A stretch of DNA of 64,000 bases. Source: Bacillota bacterium (lineage in GTDB: Bacteria; Bacillota; Clostridia; Lachnospirales; Lachnospiraceae). The stretch spans positions 124,001 through 188,000 of the forward strand of contig JAEYLX010000032.1 of assembly GCA_023407575.1 (NCBI GenBank), read 5' to 3'. A program made the position numbers and the translations under genes. The notes below the pieces were generated by a model that had not been told where the DNA came from, searched no databases, and worked only from the letters and a program-made list of their open reading frames with translations. This document shows, piece by piece, positions 7,244-17,056 of this stretch; the stretch's first letter is position 1; each line of letters opens with the position of its first letter.

Positions 7244-8134
7244 ATGGTGAATGGAATAATAACGGCAAGTGAATTTTTAAGTTCCCTCGTAAGTGTATAC
7301 GGAGCTGTCAGTGTTCAGGGCGTAGCAGTTGCAACAGCTATTGTAGCAGGAGTGGGACTATTTATCGGGTTATTTCTGGGCTTTGCTGCGAAGACTTTTG
7401 CAGTAGAGGTTGATGAAAGAGAGCAGCGGGTTCGTGAATTACTTCCAGGTGCCAATTGTGGTGGATGTGGTTTTCCAGGCTGCGATGGGCTTGCAAGTGC
7501 GATTGCCAGGGGCGAGGCTCCTGCTGATGCCTGTCCAGTTGCCAGTAAAGTAGCCCACAAAAGTATTTCTGAAGTGATGGGATCAGTGATTGGAGAAACG
7601 GAACGTAAGGTCGCTTATGTAAAATGTGCTGGAACCTGTGACAAGACCCAGGTGAAATATGAATACTACGGTGTACAGGATTGTAATAAGGCTGCCATGG
7701 TTCCAGGTAAAGGAAATAAGAAATGTAGCTATGGCTGTATGGGCTTTGGCTCTTGTGTAAAGGTATGTGCATTTGATGCTATTCATATTATCAATGGTAT
7801 CGCTGTAGTGGATAAGGATAAGTGTACCGGTTGCAGTTCCTGCACGAAGCAATGTCCGAACATACTGATAGAAATGGTGCCAGCTACAGCAAGACATCTG
7901 GTAACCTGCAGCTCTTATGATAAGGGTAAGGACGTTAAAGCAGCTTGCTCTGCAGGTTGTATCGGCTGTAAGCTCTGCGTAAAGGCATGTGCTTATGATG
8001 CAATTACAGTTGATAACAACTTAGCATATATTAATTACAACAAATGTACCAATTGTGGCAAATGTGCTGCCGTATGTCCTGTAAAAGTTATTGAGGTACA
8101 ACCAGAAGAAAACCTACTAAAGTTGAGCAGTTAA
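7244..8134 (+). CDS. rnfB: Rnf complex subunit B (polyferredoxin, ferredoxin entry site)
   Basis: RnfB takes electrons from reduced ferredoxin. An N-terminal membrane helix (about 22-45) is followed by the four-Cys motif around ANCGGCGFPGC near 70-80. Then come ferredoxin-type clusters: a CSYGCMGFGSC set near 160, CTGCSSCTKQCP near 195, CIGCKLCVKAC near 239 and CTNCGKCAAVCP near 268. At 296 residues it has the clostridial form. An in-frame TTG at 7238 touches the ribosome site, whereas ATG at 7244 lies 7 bases after GGGAGG, so the ATG was chosen. It is the last gene of the operon, followed by a strong hairpin. Confidence 0.95.
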   Translation: MVNGIITASEFLSSLVSVYGAVSVQGVAVATAIVAGVGLFIGLFLGFAAKTFAVEVDEREQRVRELLPGANCGGCGFPGCDGLASAIARGEAPADACPVASKVAHKSISEVMGSVIGETERKVAYVKCAGTCDKTQVKYEYYGVQDCNKAAMVPGKGNKKCSYGCMGFGSCVKVCAFDAIHIINGIAVVDKDKCTGCSSCTKQCPNILIEMVPATARHLVTCSSYDKGKDVKAACSAGCIGCKLCVKACAYDAITVDNNLAYINYNKCTNCGKCAAVCPVKVIEVQPEENLLKLSS

Positions 8135-8218
8135 TACCGGTTGTTATATAAGCTTGAAATAAATAATGAAAATGGGATGTTGAAAGGACAGTTATAGGTA
8201 CAGCTAAAGGTTCAGCTA

Positions 8219-8300
8219 AAAGAACAGGGACTATATTAGAGCTTTCCGAGATGCACTGTCAATCTGTGCGTGGAAGCTAGTATAACCCCTGTTCTTTTTA
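8219..8300. terminator. Bidirectional terminator between rnfB and the convergent glucan gene
   Basis: AGAACAGGG (8221-8229) pairs with CCCTGTTCT (8287-8295). An A-run precedes the stem and a T-run follows it, so it can stop transcription from both sides. The 57-base loop holds further pairing, with GCTTTCC against GGAAGC and GCAC against GTGC. It probably folds as a branched structure. Confidence 0.75.
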
Positions 8301-8331
8301 TCTGGAATATTTTTACAACAATCTTTTCGTG

Positions 8332-10785
8332 CTATAGTATAACTAGATGAATTTTGCCGTCATCTATTAGTTTTATTCGATTGCCCTCTACTCGTTCGCC
8401 GTCAAGTATTAATTCCTCCGTAGTCAGTACACCCTTGCTTCTGCTTTCAATTTGAATATCATATAGAGCAGTTCCATACTTATATTGAATAGAATAATTC
8501 CCAAAGTTGGCTGGCGTTGCAGGGTCAATAATAAGATAACCTTCGTCTTTCCTAATTCCTAAAAACCAGTTTACCAACCCTTGATACATCCAACCAGCAG
8601 AGCCGGTATACCAACTCCAACCACCCCTTCCGGTATAAGGTGCACTTAAGGAGATATCGGCTATCATTACATAGGGTTCCTTTTCGTACTTAAGTGCGTC
8701 CCTCCGATGGGAAGTTATATGAATTGGATTTAGCATGGTAAATTGGGTGTAAGCCATGTGATAATCCTTGATCATGGTATTTGCTATTGCCAGCCATACT
8801 GCTGCATGGGTGTATTGACCGCCATTTTCGCGAATACCTGGATAATAGTTCTTAATATACCCGGGATTATTGTTTGTCTTATCAAAGGGAGGAGCAAGTA
8901 ATAAGGAGATCCCATCCTCTTCTTTAACTAAATAGCGATTTGTCGAGCGAAGTGCTGACAAGGCTCTATCTTTTCTGGCTCCCTTTGATATAACGCTCCA
9001 GGACTGACTTATGGAATCTATTCGACATTCATCGCTTTCCTTTGAACCAAGCTTTGTCTGATCGTCATAGAAAGCTCTTAAATACCATTCACCATCCCAG
9101 GTATTTTCCTCAATATTAATTCTAAGCGTTTCTCTTTTTTGCTCAAGTTCCTTTGCAAACTCCAAGTCCTTCTCTTGATAGCAAAGAGGTATAAAGTCCC
9201 CAATTAATGTATAGAGAAACCAGCCTAACCATACACTTTCACCTGTTCCCTTGATTCCTACTTCGTTCATGCCGTCATTCCAATCACCACCGCCCATAAG
9301 AGGCAGCCCATGAACTCCAAGTTTTGTGAAGAGAATTGTTTTCTTGCAATGTTCGTATATTGTGCCTATCATATCTGATTCTTCGGGAGTGAACATTACA
9401 TCATGTTGATTTTCTTCCAACAAGGGTCCTTTCAGGTATGGAACTTTATCTTGCAGGATAGAATAGTCCCCGGTACCTCGAATATAGGCAGCAGTGGAAT
9501 AAGGCAGCCACAACAGGTCATCCGATATCCTCGTTCGAACTCCAATTCCCATAGGAGGATGCCACCAGTGCTGAACATCACCCTCCTCAAATTGCCTGCT
9601 GGCAGCAATATGAATTTGCTTTTTTAACATATCCGGTGCCGTATAAAGTAGAGCAAGTGCATCCTGAAGCTGATCCCGGTAGCCATAAGCTCCGCCACAT
9701 TGATAGAAGGCAGCTCTTGCATTTATCCTGCAAGAAATTGTTTGATACAATAGCCACCCATTTACCATAATGTCAATGGCTCGATCGCTTGTCTGAACCT
9801 GAATTGTTCCTAAGGTATCTTCCCAGTAATTCTTTACTTGGTTAAGTGCCAAGCTGACATTTGATATGTCCTTATACTTATATCTTAGTTTACTTATCTC
9901 TTTAAAATCATCACTTTGACCTAGACCAAAGATTACTGTTTTACATTCTCCTGGTTTAATGGCAATTGATACCTGTATGGTACCGCAGGCATCATAGCAT
10001 ACACCAGTATGGTTCGACAATTTAATATCCAGTCCTCGAGGATTTAAGATTCCTCCTTTTAGACCAAAGAATTCTTGTCTATCTCCGGTGTATCCGGTTA
10101 TCATTTCACTGGAGAAAATAAAAGCGTTATGTTTATGAAAATTATAATTATAGATACTTTTTGCACTTAAATATTCATGTTCATTACTATAATCAGACAA
10201 AATATACGGATTCGTCTGGTCTCTTAAGGCACCGAGTACCCATTCCACATAATAGGTAAGACTCAAATACCTTTCTCTGTCAGAGATATTGGTTAGCTTA
10301 AGCTCCCATAGTTTTACCGGTTCCTCCAGTGGAGTGAATACAGTTAGTTCCTGGGTAATGTTTTCTTCTTCATGATGAAATATGGAATAGCCAAAACCAT
10401 GCCTTACCCGATAGGTTCCCCGGTCCGTTCTTCCAAGTGACATGGGTGTCATAACTTTTCCCGTTACTTCATCTTTTATGTAAATAGCCTCAGAGGCTTT
10501 ATCACTCACCGGGTCATTTGACCAGGGAGTAATCTTATTTTCTCTGCTGTTTCCGGCCCAGGTAAATCCGGCGCCAGATTCAGATACGAAAAATCCGAAG
10601 TTTTTATTTGCTATTACATTAATCCAGGGGGCAGGAGGTTTATTGTTTCCCTCCAACAGAATTTCATATTCTTTTCCCTTTTCAACAAAACCACCAAAAC
10701 CATTGAAAAATTCATATTCTGTCTCTGGTGCAAGAGGTGGAGATGTTGTATTGTTATCATTTTTTAGTATATTGAGAGAATTCAT
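8332..10785 (-). CDS. GH94 domain protein, detached C-terminal part of a cyclic beta-1,2-glucan synthase
   Basis: This is a ~817-residue GH94 phosphorylase-type protein without signal or membrane segment. After a Pro-containing leader, a beta-sandwich (about 25-320) carries FFNGFGGF, SESGAGFTWAGNSREN and PWSNDPVSD. The (alpha/alpha)6 barrel carries GYRDQ near 368, QHWWHPP near 405 and GGGDWNDGMN near 498; the last holds the general acid and the middle one is typical of the phosphate site. These texts match the C-terminal domain of full-length cyclic glucan synthases, where GH94 trims chains, more than stand-alone cellobiose phosphorylase. The upstream gene supplies the missing front part. The ATG at 10785 is preferred over GTG/TTG at 10794/10797 because AAAGG then has a workable spacing. 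A separate phosphorylase of beta-1,2-glucan is the main alternative. Confidence 0.8.
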   Translation of the reverse strand: MNSLNILKNDNNTTSPPLAPETEYEFFNGFGGFVEKGKEYEILLEGNNKPPAPWINVIANKNFGFFVSESGAGFTWAGNSRENKITPWSNDPVSDKASEAIYIKDEVTGKVMTPMSLGRTDRGTYRVRHGFGYSIFHHEEENITQELTVFTPLEEPVKLWELKLTNISDRERYLSLTYYVEWVLGALRDQTNPYILSDYSNEHEYLSAKSIYNYNFHKHNAFIFSSEMITGYTGDRQEFFGLKGGILNPRGLDIKLSNHTGVCYDACGTIQVSIAIKPGECKTVIFGLGQSDDFKEISKLRYKYKDISNVSLALNQVKNYWEDTLGTIQVQTSDRAIDIMVNGWLLYQTISCRINARAAFYQCGGAYGYRDQLQDALALLYTAPDMLKKQIHIAASRQFEEGDVQHWWHPPMGIGVRTRISDDLLWLPYSTAAYIRGTGDYSILQDKVPYLKGPLLEENQHDVMFTPEESDMIGTIYEHCKKTILFTKLGVHGLPLMGGGDWNDGMNEVGIKGTGESVWLGWFLYTLIGDFIPLCYQEKDLEFAKELEQKRETLRINIEENTWDGEWYLRAFYDDQTKLGSKESDECRIDSISQSWSVISKGARKDRALSALRSTNRYLVKEEDGISLLLAPPFDKTNNNPGYIKNYYPGIRENGGQYTHAAVWLAIANTMIKDYHMAYTQFTMLNPIHITSHRRDALKYEKEPYVMIADISLSAPYTGRGGWSWYTGSAGWMYQGLVNWFLGIRKDEGYLIIDPATPANFGNYSIQYKYGTALYDIQIESRSKGVLTTEELILDGERVEGNRIKLIDDGKIHLVIL

Positions 10786-10906
10786 TATGTTCACCAACCT
10801 TTCATTTTACCTGCTTAGTATAGATTACAGGTTTAATATTTGCTAAATTTAAAAACCTAAGTTCAAAAAATTACATTTAATATGTAATATTAATGAATTC
10901 CACTCC

Positions 10907-13900
10907 TTAGGAGTAATCTTCAGATTTTACTTCTTTTGAATTTTCTTTAACGTTTCTAAAGATAATACCGGTCTTCTCAGAGAAAACAACTCTTGCAACG
11001 GTAAAGAGTAAATCCAGTTCGGCGGGTATCATCTGATAAGCATGAAGTATGAAGAGACTTGGTTTTTCTCGACTTGCATCATATATCTTAAGGGAGCTGG
11101 TCATATCATTTAGCAAATCTGTTAGTTCCTGCATATATCCATGCTTTGCTTCGCTCAAAATGATGAGGTCTACCTTAAGGTGGTTAATTCTATAATACTC
11201 ATATGCTTTTAGTACATTCTTTATAATTCCAGTATCCTCAATGGATTTTACTCTTAAAAGCAAGACTGGGTTGTCGCCGGACACACCAAATTTCCATAAG
11301 AAGCTCTGGTTTTTCCAATTCCTCCTGATATTTTCAACTGGTCCTCTGTAATAGCTTGAAGGATAAAAGATTGGACTTATTAAATCCTGGAAGGCATTCA
11401 GCTGCGGTCTGGTAATATCAAGATATTTAAGCTCAATTTCACTTTGCAATTTAAACTTTTTAAGAATATCATCAATACGATAGGTAACACTCAGTTCTTC
11501 ACTGATTCTTACTGCTTCCTCCTTACTGTTGCATACGCCAGTAATAAAGGAGATGCTTGCAGTTTCATCCACACCTAAGGTTATATTTACCCTTAAGCTC
11601 ATAATTGGATCATTACAAAATCCTGTGTTATTCGAAAGTATTATGCTATGTACTACTGCATCCGGGTTTTGAAGGGTGTTGTTCCGACCTATAAACTTAA
11701 GTCGGTCATTTTCATACTCTACATGTTTAATTAGGTTCACCTGAGGCTTAACCATATGCATAATGTAGGGGTTTCCACCACCTTTACCACCACGCCTCCT
11801 GGATAAAAATACTGACTGTTCTTCTAAAAACTCGCTCTCTATGAAGAGCTTATTAAAAGCAGGATGACTTAACTCGGCCAGATAGCTATCTCCAACTACT
11901 TCAATATAACTAGTGATTTCGATTTGTTTTTCATCCTTACCGTTATTTGTTAGTGTAAGCTTACGAATTTCTAAGTTATGATCTGGTGATAAACTAACGG
12001 TGGTATGTGAAGAAATATCACCGTCTGTTCTCTTGAATTCCGCCTGATGTGGAGAAAATACTGCTTGATATTCATCAGGGTCTTTCTTAGTCGGGTTGTA
12101 GGTAGCACTCCAATACTCACCAGAGTTAAGCTCTTTAATATAAATATAATTACCGGTGTTTGCATAGAGATCTGCTCGCCAGCGATAAAGCATCGTATCA
12201 TCGTAACTACTGAAACCATCTCCATCTGAAGTAATCATAAGGGCATATTTATTATTGGATAGATAGCTGGCAACCGGTATTTTAGGAGCTACTTTATTAA
12301 CATATCGATTACTTAAAACATCTTCTTTAAAATGCATTTTTTCCAGTCTAATGGTATATCCCTTTTTAGCAATTGAAATAAAATGAGATTGACGTTTCTC
12401 CTCCAGCAACACCTCGGTGGCTTTTACAATTGACTCGGTATGAAATCTTTTTCTCATGATGCCATCGTTTAGAAAATTATTAATTGCTACGAGATTCATA
12501 CCTTGATGATGTGCCATATAAGATTTTACAATACAGTAAGGTGCCATAGTCACCGAATCAGGACTGTTAAAATCAATTGCTTCATAATAGCCGTATACAC
12601 CAAAGGCACCTAGATTAGTCATTCGCTTTAGATTTATAAAACATTCCTCTGGGTTGTAATCCAGTGCTAAAATTGTAGCATAGGGAGCTACTACTAAGGA
12701 ATTTTTTAGAGCAGGTTGTAGTCGCAGCTGTGGAACGCCAAAAGCTTTATACTGGTAATTAGAATCCAAATCAAAACGATAATATTGGGATTCAGAAATA
12801 CCCCAAGGGATGTCCATACGCTTTCCATATTTTATTTGCTTTAATACCGCTGCTTTGGAGGTCTGTGCAAAGACAGAGCCATCATACTCCTTCATAACAA
12901 GATTTGGCATGAGATATTCAAACATGGTACCACTCCAGGAAACAAAACATGGGAAGCCCTTGACCATTGTAAGTGGTCTTCCCAGCTTATACCAATGTTT
13001 CAAAGGAACGGCGCCTTTAGCCACGGCAACAAAACTTGTTAGTGAAGATTCGGAGGCCATTAAATCATAACAGCCCTTATCTAAGGTACCTGCTGCCACG
13101 TGATATCCAATGTGAAACAGCATTCGCTTTTCATTGTATAAAAAGTTAAAATCCACATTTTCTAGAAGATCATCTACGATATAAGTAAGTCTTTCTATTC
13201 TTTCTATCATAGCTTTAGCTTCTTTATTACTACTTAATGCCAGCAGCTTTAAAGAGGGTTTTACGAAGAAAGGAATTTCACTTAGTTTAAAACGGTCTGC
13301 TTCATTTATTATTAATTCTATATTTCGAAATAGTTCTCTAATCCAGGCTGAATTTTCAATTGGAAGTTGTTCTTTATTAATTAAATGCTCTCTTATTTTG
13401 GAAAGGTCCTCTATCAATTCACCAATGGTGGAGTAGTCATCTTTGATATCAGTATCACTATCACAGAGTTTAATGGAATGCCTGATTTCTTCAATCAAAC
13501 TCTCGGGGAATATTGGGGTTTCAATTTGCTCTAAAAGTCCATTTTTAAGAGCGATTAGATGCCCCAGAAAGTTTCCGCTGTCAACGGTTGAAATATATTC
13601 AGGACTTAGTACGTTAAGATTGTAAATATGATACCAATTGTAAAGGTGTCCCCTCCATTTTGGTAGCTTAACCACTGTAGTTAATAAATTTTCAATTTGT
13701 TCTATTGTGGAGCCTATGGTTTCATAACCGAAATCCCTTGCTGATAGAATGGAAAGAAACTGGAGCCCAATGTTTGTAGGTGATGTTTTATCACTGACTT
13801 TTTCAACATGTGCAATCTGATAATTATCTGGACATAGCCAGTTGTTTTCCTTGGTGCTGTGATCTTTAAAAAATCTCCAGGTTCTGCGAGCGGTCTCTAA

Positions 13901-16900
13901 AAGTAACTCTTTCTGCTCTGATTGTTCCAAGTGTGAAGTATGTTTCCTTGGCTGACTTATGTAATAAGCAATAAGATAAGAGAAACTCCAAGTAAGTGTG
14001 ATTACTGCAAATAGTACAAGTCCGAAAGTGGGGGCTTCCTTTGTAACCAACAAGGCCAAGAGAACAACAGCTGGAAGAAGAGAAGACCACATATGAAGGA
14101 AGTAGCCTTTCTTTGTATTGGTAATAGAAGCATCAACAGCTTCAGAAGCATTCCACTTTAATAAATCTTTTTTACTTACAACTACTCTAAAAAGTGTTCT
14201 AATTATGGCATCTGTTGCTATATAGGCTCTATAAGGTAGAAGTACAAATTCCAGAAATGCTCGTTCAAATATGACTTTGATATCCTTAAATAATCCCTTA
14301 TATACTATGGCAAGCATTGGTCTTTTTATCTTTTGTGTAATTATTGCAACTAATAAGGTGACTAGTGTTAGCAGATCCGAAAAGAAAACCAAGGGCAACC
14401 ATAAATAATAAGTATTTGGTAATATAGCTAAGTTTAATAAGATGATGAGTAGCTTACTCATAGGTACCATACTACGTCTTAAATTATCAAACATTTTCCA
14501 TTTGGATATAGCGTTCATGGTTCTTCCATTGGGGGTTTTACCTTTAAACAACCAAGGTAACAGCTGCCAGTCACCCCTAATCCATCTATGTTCTCTTTTG
14601 GTAAAGGAAAGAACACTGCTGGGGAAGGTGTCCATTATTTTGACACTACTGGAAAAGGCAGTTCTAACATAACAGCTTTCCAGTAAGTCGTGACTTAAAA
14701 TACTGTTCTCAGGTATGGTATTGTCTAAAATACGATGAAAGGCTTCAATATCATAGATACCCTTTCCGGTATATACTCCTTCTTTAAAAATATCCTGATA
14801 GATATCGGATATTACGGATGAGTAATGAGCTAAGCCAGATTCACCTCCAAATATTTCGGGGAAACGACTACTTTTCTTATCAACAATATGATTTCGTATG
14901 GTGGGTTGAATAATTCCATAGCCTTCAACCACCTTTCTACTTATCGGATTAATGACGGGCTTATTCAGTGGATGATCAATCAAGCCTACAAATTTAGCAG
15001 CATTGTCACGAATAAGATTGGAGTCAGCATCTAAGGTAATAACATACTTAAAGGTATCCAGTAATTGTTTATCACACAATAAGGTAGAGAAACTCGTATT
15101 TTCTTTTCTATTTCCACGAAGTAAACTGTTGAACTCCTCTAACTTTCCTCTTTTACGCTCCCAGCACATGTAGCAGCCTTCTGATTTATTCCACTTACGG
15201 CTTCTGATAAACAGGGAGAACTTCTGATGATCGGAGGGATAAAGCTCGTTAAGATCATGAACCCGATTGATAAGTGCCTGTCTTAGAACTTGATCTTTTG
15301 GCATAATAAGTTTTGGAGCGTCTTCAAAATCTACCAGAAGAGCAAAATACAGGTTGGCTTGTCGGTTTGCTAAATAATGCTTTTCAAGTCGGTCCAGGTA
15401 CTCACTACATTGCTCCTTTGAATTAACAATTACAGGCATTACTACGAAGGTTCTGGCTGTGTTAGGAATATCCTGCAGATAATCCAGAGAGGGTAGCTTC
15501 TTTACTGGAAGTCTTCTAGTAAAAATATGATTGGTTATTTCTAAAGCTATACCAATGAGCAGTGGAAGAGTAATTACTAAAACAATTATGTATGAGGATA
15601 TAGAGTCAATGTTTCCGAACGCTTTTATCATGTAACTGATAAAAAAGCAAAGGGAAATAAGAATTAAAAGTGCACTTGAAAAATATAAAAATCCTCTAAT
15701 ATTATGTCTTTTTCTTAATTTTTTAGGTATCGGCTTATCTAATATTTTTGCCTTCAATAGAGCTTGTCCATTTTCTAAAAGGTAAGCTCCCACATGTCTT
15801 GAACCATTTAAATCCTTTCTTCCGTCCATAGCTAGTGCCAGACAGGCTTCTGCTATTTCATGTTCTTCTATTTTATATTTTAGTGATAGTTTTACGATTT
15901 CACCGCGATAGATTCCTCTGCTTTCCGAATCCATTTTAGAATAAACCCCATCTGGGTCCTTTGATAAGATTCGTTCCAAAGTAGAAAACTCGCCAAAGAA
16001 CCTTTCTTCATCAACTTCGTTAATTTCCCGCAGACTAGAGATGAAGGCATGCATAGTTGACTCAAGGAAGGATTCAAGTTTGCCTTCTTCTGAAAATACT
16101 CTAGAAGGCATAAAGTGCTTTCCCTTAATTTTAAAATGGTAGGACACATATCTTTGTATTGCTTCATCTTCAAAAGACATGCTTCTCAAAAGATAAATGA
16201 CATGTGCATGGAAGGAATAGTTATTTTTACAGTCTGAATCTATATCACAAAGCAAAGAGGTAATATCCGGTAGACCCTGCCCCATTACTAACTTGTCCTT
16301 TACGAATTTATCAGCTTTTGATTTAATCTTTATGATATGAACAACATCTTCTGACACGTCAATAATACTCTCTAACAGGCACAAGCCAATCATTTCAGGC
16401 AGGACCCATATTTCTTTGTCGGTTAATGAAATTTCTTTTTGATAGGAATTCATCATTATTGAAATATTTGTCTCGTCCAGATGTCCTCCAGAAAGGGCTA
16501 CCATCTTCTTAGCAACCACATAAATTCGTGGATAGCCTCGGTATTCCTTGGTCTGAAGGATTGGAAGAACCTCATAACTTGTTCCAGAAATTCTTACTTT
16601 TTTAATCTCCCGATACATCATTTGAAAATTATCAAATAGCCAACGGGCAGCAGGTATTAAAGATATAATATCCGAAGATATTTCAGATATATTTTTTCTA
16701 ATACGTTTTAATCTTTTGTAAGCTATCTTGTTAGAGTCAACTAACACAAAGTTAAAACGAAGGAGCTTAACCTTCTTATGGCTTTCAGATAATTTAGCCA
16801 TCTGTTGCTCCCAGTCACGATGCCCTAGATTGTCCGCGGAACTTGTGAAATCTGGAGGGAGATGATCTCTAAATCTAAAATGTATAAACCGATAATAGAT

Positions 16901-17005
16901 AATAAATAGTATGAAGAATATAAATATTGTTAATAGTGAAACTGTAAATTCTGGCAACGAATTAATCAGATAATTTGATAATGTTTCTTTTGGCTGGGAT
17001 AACAT
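10907..17005 (-). CDS. Cyclic beta-1,2-glucan synthase, N-terminal part (GT84 plus cyclisation domain)
   Basis: This is a very large membrane protein (~2032 residues). Numbering from GTG 17014, the plan is: helix at 24-42; a helical region; helices at 442-492; a GT84 glycosyltransferase at about 510-850 with LDADS (661-665), SHDLLES (774-780) and HRWIRGDWQ (809-817, the QxxRW-like motif); helices at 850-900 and 978-1020; a glycoamylase-like domain at 1030-1540 (DSGN 1144, WSGTMFEY 1359, HHQGM 1501), the type that cyclises the chain and is classed as GH189; then a beta-sandwich at about 1560-1880. It stops before the GH94 barrel, which the next gene encodes 121 bases downstream. UDP-glucose is the family donor. 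ATG at 17005 lies about 10 bases after AAGGA; GTG at 17014 is too close to it. Confidence 0.85.
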   Translation of the reverse strand: MLSQPKETLSNYLINSLPEFTVSLLTIFIFFILFIIYYRFIHFRFRDHLPPDFTSSADNLGHRDWEQQMAKLSESHKKVKLLRFNFVLVDSNKIAYKRLKRIRKNISEISSDIISLIPAARWLFDNFQMMYREIKKVRISGTSYEVLPILQTKEYRGYPRIYVVAKKMVALSGGHLDETNISIMMNSYQKEISLTDKEIWVLPEMIGLCLLESIIDVSEDVVHIIKIKSKADKFVKDKLVMGQGLPDITSLLCDIDSDCKNNYSFHAHVIYLLRSMSFEDEAIQRYVSYHFKIKGKHFMPSRVFSEEGKLESFLESTMHAFISSLREINEVDEERFFGEFSTLERILSKDPDGVYSKMDSESRGIYRGEIVKLSLKYKIEEHEIAEACLALAMDGRKDLNGSRHVGAYLLENGQALLKAKILDKPIPKKLRKRHNIRGFLYFSSALLILISLCFFISYMIKAFGNIDSISSYIIVLVITLPLLIGIALEITNHIFTRRLPVKKLPSLDYLQDIPNTARTFVVMPVIVNSKEQCSEYLDRLEKHYLANRQANLYFALLVDFEDAPKLIMPKDQVLRQALINRVHDLNELYPSDHQKFSLFIRSRKWNKSEGCYMCWERKRGKLEEFNSLLRGNRKENTSFSTLLCDKQLLDTFKYVITLDADSNLIRDNAAKFVGLIDHPLNKPVINPISRKVVEGYGIIQPTIRNHIVDKKSSRFPEIFGGESGLAHYSSVISDIYQDIFKEGVYTGKGIYDIEAFHRILDNTIPENSILSHDLLESCYVRTAFSSSVKIMDTFPSSVLSFTKREHRWIRGDWQLLPWLFKGKTPNGRTMNAISKWKMFDNLRRSMVPMSKLLIILLNLAILPNTYYLWLPLVFFSDLLTLVTLLVAIITQKIKRPMLAIVYKGLFKDIKVIFERAFLEFVLLPYRAYIATDAIIRTLFRVVVSKKDLLKWNASEAVDASITNTKKGYFLHMWSSLLPAVVLLALLVTKEAPTFGLVLFAVITLTWSFSYLIAYYISQPRKHTSHLEQSEQKELLLETARRTWRFFKDHSTKENNWLCPDNYQIAHVEKVSDKTSPTNIGLQFLSILSARDFGYETIGSTIEQIENLLTTVVKLPKWRGHLYNWYHIYNLNVLSPEYISTVDSGNFLGHLIALKNGLLEQIETPIFPESLIEEIRHSIKLCDSDTDIKDDYSTIGELIEDLSKIREHLINKEQLPIENSAWIRELFRNIELIINEADRFKLSEIPFFVKPSLKLLALSSNKEAKAMIERIERLTYIVDDLLENVDFNFLYNEKRMLFHIGYHVAAGTLDKGCYDLMASESSLTSFVAVAKGAVPLKHWYKLGRPLTMVKGFPCFVSWSGTMFEYLMPNLVMKEYDGSVFAQTSKAAVLKQIKYGKRMDIPWGISESQYYRFDLDSNYQYKAFGVPQLRLQPALKNSLVVAPYATILALDYNPEECFINLKRMTNLGAFGVYGYYEAIDFNSPDSVTMAPYCIVKSYMAHHQGMNLVAINNFLNDGIMRKRFHTESIVKATEVLLEEKRQSHFISIAKKGYTIRLEKMHFKEDVLSNRYVNKVAPKIPVASYLSNNKYALMITSDGDGFSSYDDTMLYRWRADLYANTGNYIYIKELNSGEYWSATYNPTKKDPDEYQAVFSPHQAEFKRTDGDISSHTTVSLSPDHNLEIRKLTLTNNGKDEKQIEITSYIEVVGDSYLAELSHPAFNKLFIESEFLEEQSVFLSRRRGGKGGGNPYIMHMVKPQVNLIKHVEYENDRLKFIGRNNTLQNPDAVVHSIILSNNTGFCNDPIMSLRVNITLGVDETASISFITGVCNSKEEAVRISEELSVTYRIDDILKKFKLQSEIELKYLDITRPQLNAFQDLISPIFYPSSYYRGPVENIRRNWKNQSFLWKFGVSGDNPVLLLRVKSIEDTGIIKNVLKAYEYYRINHLKVDLIILSEAKHGYMQELTDLLNDMTSSLKIYDASREKPSLFILHAYQMIPAELDLLFTVARVVFSEKTGIIFRNVKENSKEVKSEDYS

Positions 17006-17050
17006 TTCGTTCACTTCCTTTCTTTTTGGTACAATATTTGGTATTTTTAC

Positions 17051-17056
17051 ATTATA
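17051..17056 (-). promoter_or_regulatory. -10 box of the cyclic glucan synthase operon
   Basis: TATAAT on the minus strand lies about 45 bases before the synthase start. At 17 bases spacing the -35 position reads TGGCAA, a poor match, so either an activator or a weak promoter is implied. Confidence 0.4.

Noticed and set aside
8332..10785. Stand-alone cellobiose or cellodextrin phosphorylase
   Set aside because: The GH94 motifs fit, but the N-terminal text and the adjacent truncated glucan synthase fit a synthase C-terminus better. It remains the main alternative.
10786..10906. Frameshift or deletion breaking one glucan synthase gene
   Set aside because: The break is in a variable linker, both parts are complete in their domains, and the downstream part has its own ATG and a possible ribosome site; no leftover coding sequence is seen in the gap.
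15892..16173. Minus-strand 93-residue frame inside the glucan synthase
   Set aside because: Alternate frame of a long conserved coding region, low-complexity and without start signals.
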